From: Burkholderiales bacterium
GTDB lineage: Bacteria; Pseudomonadota; Gammaproteobacteria; Burkholderiales; SG8-39
Length of the DNA: 13,117 nucleotides
NCBI GenBank assembly: GCA_025929745.1
Contig: JAICPQ010000045.1
Span: forward strand, 1-13,117
Direction: 5' to 3'
In this document: positions 7,183-13,117 of the stretch, piece after piece
Position numbering within the stretch: position 1 is the first letter of the stretch
Layout of the letters: the number at the start of each line of letters is the position of its first letter
The notes under the pieces: model-generated
Seen by the model: the letters and a program-made list of their open reading frames with translations, nothing else
Databases searched by the model: none
Told to the model about the DNA's origin: nothing
Translations under genes and position numbers: made by a program

Positions 7183-8367
7183 CTAGGTTTTTTCGGCAGG
7201 CTCGAGGCCGAAGACCTGGCGCAGGTAGCGCAGGTAGCCCGGATCCTTGCTGATGGTCTTGCCCGGCGAGTCGGACACCTTCGCCACCGGCTGGCCGTTG
7301 CACTCGGTCATCTTGATCACGATGTTCATCGGCTCATAGCCAAGGTCGTTGGTAAGGTTGGTGCCGATGCCGAATGCGGTGCGCGCGCGCCCATGGAAGC
7401 GCCGCGCGATCTCGATGGCGAGCGGCACCGAGAGCTGGTCGGAGAAGATGAGCGTCTTGGTGCGCGGATCGACGCGGTTCCTGCGGTAGTGCTCGATCAT
7501 TTTCTCGCCCCATTCGAACGGGTCGCCTGAATCGTGGCGCGCGCCGTCGAAGAGCTTGCAGAAGAACATGTCGAAATCGCGCAGGAAAGCTTCCAGGCCG
7601 TAGGTGTCCGCGATGGCGATGCCGAGGTCGCCGCGATATTCCTGCGCCCACTTGTCGAACGCGAAGGTTTGCGAGTCGCGCAGGCGCGGGCCGAGCGCCT
7701 GGCAGGCCTGCATGTACTCGTGGGCCATGGTGCCGAGCGGCGTGATGTTGTTGCGCATCGCGAACCAGACATTCGAGGTGCCGGCGAAGTACTGCGGCAC
7801 CTCGCGCTTCAGCGTCTGCACCACTTCCTCGTGCCACGGCAGCGAGAAGCGGCGGCGCGTGCCGAAGTCGGAAATCTTGAAGTCGAGCTCGGGCTCGACC
7901 GTGCGCACGAGCGCAATCTTGGCTTTCAGCCGGCGTCGCCCCTCGTCGAGGTTCGGCCGCGCACGGGTGCGCCGGAAGTAGAGCTCCGACACGATGGCGA
8001 GCACCGGGATCTCGTAGAGGATCGTGTGCAGCCACGGCCCGCGGATCGTGATGTCGATCTCGCCCGGCTTCTCACCGAGGCCGGTGGTTACGAACTTCTC
8101 GTTGAACTGGAAAAGCCCGAGGAAGTCGACGAAGTCCGACTTCATGAAGCGCAGGCTGCGCAGGTATGCGAGCTCGTCGTCGCGAAAGCGCAGCCGGCAC
8201 AGCTCGGCGAGCTCGCGGTCGATGCCGTCGAGATCCGGGCGCAGATCCGCGCCTTCCGTGCGGCACTTGAACTTGTACTCGACCTGCGCACCGGGGAAGT
8301 GATGCAGCACGACCTGCATCATGGTGAACTTGTACAGGTCGGTGTCGAGCAGCGACTGGATGATCAT
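7183..8367 (-). CDS. pncB: Nicotinate phosphoribosyltransferase
   Basis: 394 residues, close to the 400 of enterobacterial PncB. It makes nicotinate mononucleotide from nicotinate and PRPP, coupled to ATP hydrolysis, in the cytoplasmic NAD salvage (Preiss-Handler) pathway. The N-terminal SLLDTDLYKFTMMQ is the family signature, followed by YKFKCRT, FKISDFGTRRRFS (163-175) and GTMAHEYMQ, whose H216 aligns with the phosphorylated His219 of the Salmonella enzyme. FSDQLSVP and a C-terminal CNGQPVAKVSDSPGK segment follow. ATG 8367 is the start that begins the conserved MIIQSLLDTDLYK; the frame is open upstream but that part covers the divergent SRAP gene and is a shadow. There is no clear Shine-Dalgarno; a TACAAT element 9 bases before the ATG suggests a very short leader. 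The MFS gene follows. Confidence 0.96.
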   Translation of the reverse strand: MIIQSLLDTDLYKFTMMQVVLHHFPGAQVEYKFKCRTEGADLRPDLDGIDRELAELCRLRFRDDELAYLRSLRFMKSDFVDFLGLFQFNEKFVTTGLGEKPGEIDITIRGPWLHTILYEIPVLAIVSELYFRRTRARPNLDEGRRRLKAKIALVRTVEPELDFKISDFGTRRRFSLPWHEEVVQTLKREVPQYFAGTSNVWFAMRNNITPLGTMAHEYMQACQALGPRLRDSQTFAFDKWAQEYRGDLGIAIADTYGLEAFLRDFDMFFCKLFDGARHDSGDPFEWGEKMIEHYRRNRVDPRTKTLIFSDQLSVPLAIEIARRFHGRARTAFGIGTNLTNDLGYEPMNIVIKMTECNGQPVAKVSDSPGKTISKDPGYLRYLRQVFGLEPAEKT

Positions 8368-8406
8368 GCCGCGCGAATTGTAACCGGCGCGGTTATCCTC
8401 ACGGCT
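8368..8406. promoter_or_regulatory. 39-bp divergent pncB/SRAP control region with a 15-bp palindrome
   Basis: The gap between the two divergent genes contains a perfect inverted repeat, TAACCG-GCG-CGGTTA, at 8381-8395. On the minus strand TACAAT (8382-8377) is a good -10 candidate for pncB with a poor -35. On the plus strand TATCCT (8394-8399) is a weaker -10 for the SRAP gene. Neither gene has a Shine-Dalgarno sequence in this gap. The palindrome sits between or over the two -10 candidates, so an operator for a shared regulator is possible, but I cannot name the regulator. Confidence 0.35.
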
Positions 8407-8988
8407 ATGTGTGGTCGTTACGCCCTCCATGCCAACCCTGACGTTATCGCGCTGCAGTTCGGGTTCCAGTCCGTCCCCGACTTCACGGCGAGCTTCAACA
8501 TCGCGCCAGCCGCGCAGATCCTGGTCGTACGCGATAGACGGGCCGCGCGCGCACGCTGGGGACTGCGCGGGAAGTTCGTCAACCTGCGCGCCGAGACCGT
8601 GGCGACGAAATTCCGCTCGAGCGGGCGCTGCCTCGTCCCGGCGAGCGGGTTCTACGAGTGGAAAAGCGAGGGCCGGCGCAAGCAGCCATTCTATTTTCGT
8701 CCGGCGAACGCACCGCTGCTTGCCCTCGCGGGGGTGTGGGAGCGCGACACCTGCTCGCTCATCACCACCGAGCCGGATGCAGTGGTCGGTAAGGTCCATG
8801 ACCGCATGCCGCTTCTCGTGCCCGCGGAGAGCTACGACGACTGGCAGGCCGGCGATGAGAGTCTGTTGTTCGGTCCAGCGAAAATCGAGCTGGTCGCCCA
8901 TCCGGTCAGCCTTGCCGTGAACCAGGCGGCGAACGATTCGCCCCGGCTGATTGAACCCGTCGAGTTAGCTCGCGGACTGTTCGACTAA
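8407..8988 (+). CDS. SOS response-associated peptidase (SRAP/HMCES/YedK-like)
   Basis: 193 residues. SRAP proteins covalently capture abasic sites in single-stranded DNA through the amino group and thiol of Cys2, forming a thiazolidine crosslink. The product starts MCGRYAL, so Cys2 is exposed after Met removal. Other expected residues are present: N31 in SFNIAPA, N59 and the RAET segment (61-64), E84 in GFYEW, and H131 in VHDRMPLLV. The protein is shorter than the usual ~220 residues, mainly because the loop after W51-G52-L53 (normally PSWAKD-like and longer) is reduced to RGKFV. ATG 8407 is fixed by Cys2; the long open frame before it is a pncB shadow. The 3' end overlaps dinB on the opposite strand by 24 bases. 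Proximity to dinB and lexA fits a DNA-damage role. Confidence 0.94.
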   Translation: MCGRYALHANPDVIALQFGFQSVPDFTASFNIAPAAQILVVRDRRAARARWGLRGKFVNLRAETVATKFRSSGRCLVPASGFYEWKSEGRRKQPFYFRPANAPLLALAGVWERDTCSLITTEPDAVVGKVHDRMPLLVPAESYDDWQAGDESLLFGPAKIELVAHPVSLAVNQAANDSPRLIEPVELARGLFD

Positions 8989-10005
8989 ACCCTGCACGCG
9001 CACGCCGAGGAGGCGCACCGGTCGCGTGCCTGCTTCGGTGCGCGAAAGAAGTTCGACGGCCCACGAGGAGATGACCTCGGCATCCGCGGTGTGGCGTGAA
9101 AGCGTGTGGCTGCGCGTCACGGTGACGAAGCCGGCGTAGCGCACCTTGAGTGTGACGGTGCGCGCGGCGAGACCGCGGCGTGCGAGCCAATCGGCGTTCT
9201 CGCGCGCCAGTCTCGCGACCTCTTCGCGGATCTTGTCCAGGTCGACGAGGTCCTGGGCGTAGGTGTTCTCGCTGCTCGAGGACTTCGCCGCGCGCTCGGG
9301 CTCCACAGGTCGCGGATCTTCGCCGTGCGAGAGTTGCCGCAGCCAGTCGGCAAGACTGCCGACCACTTCGCGCAGGCGCTGCATGTCCACGGTGCGCACG
9401 TCGGTGAGGCGCGTGATTCCCGCCTGGTGAAGCTTTTTAGCGGTGACGGGACCTACGCCCCAGAGCGCCTCGACTGGCAGCTCGCGCAGAAAGCTCTCCA
9501 CGCGCTCAGGCGCGATGACAGTGAGGCCGTCGGGCTTGCGGTAGCCCGAGGCAATCTTGGCGAGGAACTTATTCGGCGCGACGCCGGCCGAGGCGGTGAG
9601 CTCGGTTGCAGCGACGATCTGGCGCTTCAGCCGCTTCGCGACTTCCATGCCGAGCGGCTCACCCCAGGCGTTCTCGGTGACATCGAGGTAAGCCTCGTCG
9701 AGCGAGAGCGGCTCGACGAGCGGCGTGCACGCGCGCAGGATTCCCATGACCTGGTTGGAGACGCGCCGATAGCGCTCGAAGTCGGGCGGCACGACGACGA
9801 GGTCGGGGCATAGCCGCAGCGCTCGCGCCATCGGCATCGCCGAGCGCACGCCGAAGGCCCGCGCTTCATAACTTGCGGCGGCGACGACGCCGCGCGACTC
9901 CGGGCGGCCGCCGACCACCACCGGCTTGCCGCGCAGGCGCGCGTCGTCGCGCTGCTCGACCGACGCGTAGAAGGCGTCCATGTCCAGGTGGACAATGCGC
10001 CGCAT
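8965..10005 (-). CDS. dinB: DNA polymerase IV (Y-family translesion polymerase)
   Basis: 346 residues (E. coli DinB has 351). Error-prone polymerase that bypasses damaged bases, part of the SOS response. Motifs: HLDMDAFYASVEQ (6-18) with metal-binding D8 and Tyr at position 13 (steric gate, Phe in E. coli), YEARAFGVRSAMP in the fingers, SLDEAYLDVT with D103/E104, GVAPNKFLAKIASGYRKPDG (141-160) and the helix-hairpin-helix LWGVGPVTAKKL. The little-finger domain ends RLLGVRVQGLVEQSAS, without the QLxLF/QLVLGL-type sliding-clamp peptide normally found at the extreme C-terminus. ATG 10005 gives the family start MRRIVHLDMD; the 25-codon upstream extension would run into lexA. No Shine-Dalgarno is visible (the leader is the LexA operator). 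Divergent from lexA, convergent with the SRAP gene. Confidence 0.96.
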   Translation of the reverse strand: MRRIVHLDMDAFYASVEQRDDARLRGKPVVVGGRPESRGVVAAASYEARAFGVRSAMPMARALRLCPDLVVVPPDFERYRRVSNQVMGILRACTPLVEPLSLDEAYLDVTENAWGEPLGMEVAKRLKRQIVAATELTASAGVAPNKFLAKIASGYRKPDGLTVIAPERVESFLRELPVEALWGVGPVTAKKLHQAGITRLTDVRTVDMQRLREVVGSLADWLRQLSHGEDPRPVEPERAAKSSSSENTYAQDLVDLDKIREEVARLARENADWLARRGLAARTVTLKVRYAGFVTVTRSHTLSRHTADAEVISSWAVELLSRTEAGTRPVRLLGVRVQGLVEQSAS

Positions 10006-10017
10006 ACTGTATATATT
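9989..10017 (+). promoter_or_regulatory. Sigma70-like promoter for lexA
   Basis: TGGACA at 9989-9994 (5 of 6 to the -35 consensus) and TATATT at 10012-10017 (5 of 6 to the -10 consensus) are separated by exactly 17 bases. Transcription would begin around 10024-10025, at the lexA ATG (10025), giving a leaderless or nearly leaderless mRNA. The -35 element lies inside the dinB coding sequence. The -10 element lies inside the LexA operator, so bound LexA would block it. The absence of a Shine-Dalgarno before lexA agrees with this. Confidence 0.55.
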
Positions 10018-10024
10018 GCCACTA
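10005..10024. promoter_or_regulatory. LexA operator (SOS box) shared by dinB and lexA
   Basis: The sequence TACTGTATATAT (10005-10016) followed by TGCCACTA (10017-10024) agrees at 16 of 20 positions with the E. coli LexA consensus. The left half is an exact match; all four mismatches are in the right half (the ACAG core reads CCAC). It fills the whole 19-base gap between the dinB and lexA start codons plus the first base of dinB. This predicts LexA autoregulation and SOS control of dinB from one site. Confidence 0.7.
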
Positions 10025-10654
10025 ATGGATGCATTGACAGATCGGCAGCACGAGATCCTCAAGCTCGTGCGCGAGCTCACCGAGGTGTCCGGCTATCCGC
10101 CGACGCGCGCCGAAATCGCCCAGCGCATGGGGTTTCGCTCGGTGAACGCGGCCGAGCAGCATTTGCGCGCGCTCGAGAAAAAAGGCGCAATCGAGATCTC
10201 CTCGGGCGCCTCGCGTGGCATCCGCGTGCTCGACGGCCGCTCGGGCAACCGATTGGGCAGGCTGCTCGAGCTGCCCGTCGTTGGCCGCGTCGCCGCCGGC
10301 AGCCCCATGCTGGCCGAGGAGCATATCCAGGGACGCTATCAGGTCGACCCCAACCTGTTCACCCCGCGCGCTGACTTCCTTCTGCGCGTGCGCGGCATGT
10401 CGATGCGCGATGCCGGCATCCTGGAAGGCGACCTGCTCGCGGTCCATCGCACGCAAGAAGCGCGCACCGGGCAGATCATCGTTGCGCGGCTTGCGGAAGA
10501 AGTCACGGTGAAGCGCTATCGCCGCCGCGGCCACACCGTGGAGCTCGAGGCCGACAATCCCGAATACAAGCCCATTGAAGTGGACCTGCGACGCGACACG
10601 CTGGTGATCGAAGGCGTCGCGGTGGGCGTAATCCGCAACGGCAAGACCCTCTGA
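10025..10654 (+). CDS. lexA: SOS regulator LexA
   Basis: 209 residues, repressor of the SOS regulon that inactivates itself by self-cleavage when stimulated by RecA filaments. The N-terminal winged helix-turn-helix runs from MDALTDRQHEILKLV through GYPPTRAEIAQRMGFRSVNAAEQHLRALEKKG (to about 55) and ends with SRGIRVL. The cleavage site is A91-G92 in VAAGSPML. The serine/lysine dyad is S126 (GMSM) and K163 (VTVKRY). ATG 10025 gives the conserved MDALTDRQ start (E. coli MKALTARQ); an ATG at 9995 in frame would add ten residues encoded by the operator and is not credible. There is no Shine-Dalgarno, in keeping with leaderless translation. Its operator is shared with dinB. Confidence 0.97.
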   Translation: MDALTDRQHEILKLVRELTEVSGYPPTRAEIAQRMGFRSVNAAEQHLRALEKKGAIEISSGASRGIRVLDGRSGNRLGRLLELPVVGRVAAGSPMLAEEHIQGRYQVDPNLFTPRADFLLRVRGMSMRDAGILEGDLLAVHRTQEARTGQIIVARLAEEVTVKRYRRRGHTVELEADNPEYKPIEVDLRRDTLVIEGVAVGVIRNGKTL

Positions 10655-10667
10655 GAAATCATAGAAT

Positions 10668-10688
10668 GGCGCAGCTTCTGACTGCGCC
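10668..10688 (+). other. Stem-loop between lexA and the histidine kinase gene
   Basis: GGCGCAG (10668-10674) and CTGCGCC (10682-10688) form a perfect 7-bp stem with a 7-base loop. It ends 2 bases before the GTG start of the kinase. No T-run follows, so it is not a standard intrinsic terminator; it could slow lexA transcription or mask the kinase start. Confidence 0.4.
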
Positions 10689-10690
10689 GC

Positions 10691-12499
<1,809 letters not shown>

Positions 12500-12507
12500 G
12501 ATCTTTC

Positions 12508-12897
12508 ATGCCCGACCGGCCGCTCCAGCGCATCTGCTACGTCGAGGACGACGAGGACATCCAGCGCATCGTGCGTACCTCGCTCGAGCGCATCGGCAAG
12601 ATGACCGTGGCGCTGGTCACCGATCCGACGCAGGCGATCGGGGTGATGGCGGAATTCCGGCCCGACCTCGTGATGCTCGACTGGATGATGCCGGTGATGG
12701 ACGGACCGACGCTCTTTCGTCAGATGAAACTGCGCCCGGAAACGAGCGGCCTGCCGGTGGTGTTCATTACCGCGCGCGCCTCGCAGCGCGATCTGGACGA
12801 GCTGAAAGTCCTCGGCGCCGCCGGCACGATCTCGAAGCCCTTTTCCCCCAAGGACCTGCCCGAGCAGCTGCGGGCAATCTGGGCGGCGATGCCTTAG
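12508..12897 (+). CDS. Single-domain response regulator (CheY-like receiver)
   Basis: 129 residues, just a receiver domain with no DNA-binding or enzymatic output. Phosphorylation residues are all present: acidic pocket E13-D14-D15, phosphoacceptor D58 in VMLDWMMPVMDG, T88 in FITARA, and K110 in SKPF. It begins 8 bases after the histidine kinase stop (AGGA at 12498-12501 provides a modest ribosome-binding site for ATG 12508), so it is the expected partner of that kinase. With no output domain it must act through a protein contact or in a phosphorelay to another regulator elsewhere. Gene regulated by the pair cannot be read here. Confidence 0.93.
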   Translation: MPDRPLQRICYVEDDEDIQRIVRTSLERIGKMTVALVTDPTQAIGVMAEFRPDLVMLDWMMPVMDGPTLFRQMKLRPETSGLPVVFITARASQRDLDELKVLGAAGTISKPFSPKDLPEQLRAIWAAMP

Positions 12898-12902
12898 CAC
12901 AC

Positions 12903-12977
12903 CGTCGTTCCCGCGAAGGCGGGAACCCAAGGGATCTTTAAGAACAAGACCGGGCCCCCGCCTTCGCGGGGGCGACG
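12903..12977. repeat. Palindromic intergenic repeat, possible bidirectional terminator
   Basis: Two 26-base arms, 12903-12928 and 12952-12977, are inverted copies that pair at 22 of 26 positions around a 23-base centre. Each arm also folds on itself: CCCGC-GAAG-GCGGG in the left arm and CCCCCGC-CTTC-GCGGGGG in the right arm. The sequence CGTCGTTCCCGCGAAGGCGG resembles a family of dispersed intergenic palindromes (GTCATTCCCGCGAAGGCGGG-type) that is common in proteobacterial genomes. It lies between two convergent genes, where a strong hairpin could end transcription from both sides. Confidence 0.75.
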
Positions 12978-12980
12978 ACT

Positions 12981-13117
12981 TCAGTGCAGTTTCTGCGTGA
13001 TCTCGGGCTTTTCCTGCTCGAAGTTTCGAGCGAGGAAGCCGATGACTTCGTCGGCGTTGCGGAAGCGCGCGTCCCGGTCTTTTTCGATCAGCTTGTCGAT
13101 CAAGCGTTGATAGAGCG
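12981..13117 (-). CDS. C-terminal end of a probable Ser/Thr protein kinase (partial)
   Basis: On the minus strand a frame is open from the window edge to TGA at 12981-12983, encoding 44 residues that begin LYQRLIDKLIEKDRDARFRN and continue ADEVIGFLARNFEQEKPEITQKLH. The pattern LIDKLIEKDRDARFRNADEVI closely resembles the last helix of the bacterial Hanks-type kinase C-lobe (LxxLLxKDPxxRFxSAxEV), including the arginine that anchors the activation segment. The catalytic part lies outside the window, so the assignment rests on this short segment. There is no C-terminal membrane anchor, which suggests a soluble kinase or one whose other domains are N-terminal. Convergent with the response regulator gene. 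Confidence 0.6.
   Translation of the reverse strand, partial: LYQRLIDKLIEKDRDARFRNADEVIGFLARNFEQEKPEITQKLH

Noticed and set aside
6093..7253. 386-codon open frame on the plus strand opposite the MFS gene
   Set aside because: Charged, low-complexity translation with no recognisable motif; the opposite strand clearly encodes a twelve-helix transporter.
7534..8406. Long plus-strand extension in frame before the SRAP start
   Set aside because: It is antisense to pncB; the SRAP protein must start at MCGR because Cys2 is the active residue.
8368..8901. 178-codon extension before pncB in the same frame
   Set aside because: It covers the SRAP gene in antisense and has no homology-like features; MIIQSLLDTDLYKF is the normal PncB start.
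9995..10024. Upstream ATG (9995) as the lexA start
   Set aside because: The added residues MRRILYILPL are encoded by the operator and dinB start and are not found in LexA proteins.
10034..10039. Perfect TTGACA -35 hexamer inside lexA
   Set aside because: It encodes part of the conserved ALTD segment and no -10-like sequence lies 16-18 bases downstream.
10668..10688. Intrinsic terminator for lexA
   Set aside because: The hairpin is real but is followed by GCGTGAACC and not by a T-run.
12929..12951. Centre of the palindromic repeat as a small RNA gene or a CRISPR spacer
   Set aside because: There is only one inverted pair, not direct repeats, and no promoter is visible.

Overview
The window is a gene-dense, high-GC chromosomal segment. 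Short or overlapping intergenic gaps, the gene content (LexA with an E. coli-style operator, DinB, PncB, Liv-type transporter) and the palindromic repeat near the right end suggest a betaproteobacterium (Burkholderiales/Rhodocyclales-like). This placement is an inference; there is no rRNA or marker gene to fix it. No stretch longer than 300 bases lacks a gene, and I see no tRNA, rRNA, CRISPR array, insertion sequence or phage gene.

Left block, plus strand (1-6004): a tightly packed transport and metabolism operon. It runs from the 3' part of a Liv-type periplasmic binding protein, through a fused LivH-LivM permease, LivG and LivF ATPases and a cation diffusion facilitator, to an acetyl-CoA hydrolase/transferase-family protein. 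Each junction overlaps by 4-16 bases (14 at livG/livF if the TTG start is used) or has a 1-base gap, so the genes are probably translationally coupled. A plausible reading is uptake of a small carboxylate or amino acid followed by CoA chemistry; the substrate cannot be read from the sequence.

Middle block, minus strand (5988-8367): pncB (nicotinate phosphoribosyltransferase, NAD salvage) followed by an MFS transporter whose true start is probably non-canonical. The MFS gene converges on the CoA-transferase gene with a 17-base overlap. Divergent from pncB across 39 bases is a compact SRAP/HMCES-type protein (8407-8988), which converges with a 24-base overlap on dinB.

DNA-damage block (8407-10654): SRAP protein, DNA polymerase IV (dinB, minus) and lexA (plus). 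dinB and lexA are separated by only 19 bases, filled by a LexA operator-like sequence. A good sigma70-like promoter overlaps this operator and would place the lexA transcription start at or next to its ATG, so lexA may be leaderless.

Right block (10691-13117): a membrane-bound hybrid-free sensor histidine kinase with a PAS domain, a single-domain response regulator 8 bases downstream, an imperfect 75-bp palindromic intergenic repeat, and on the minus strand the last 44 codons of what looks like a Ser/Thr protein kinase.

Most of the window is ordinary housekeeping and accessory metabolism. I found no clear new multi-gene system. The points most worth checking are the lexA/dinB control region, the apparent loss of the catalytic Glu in the CoA-transferase homologue, the atypical metal site in the cation transporter, and the shortened DinB C-terminus.
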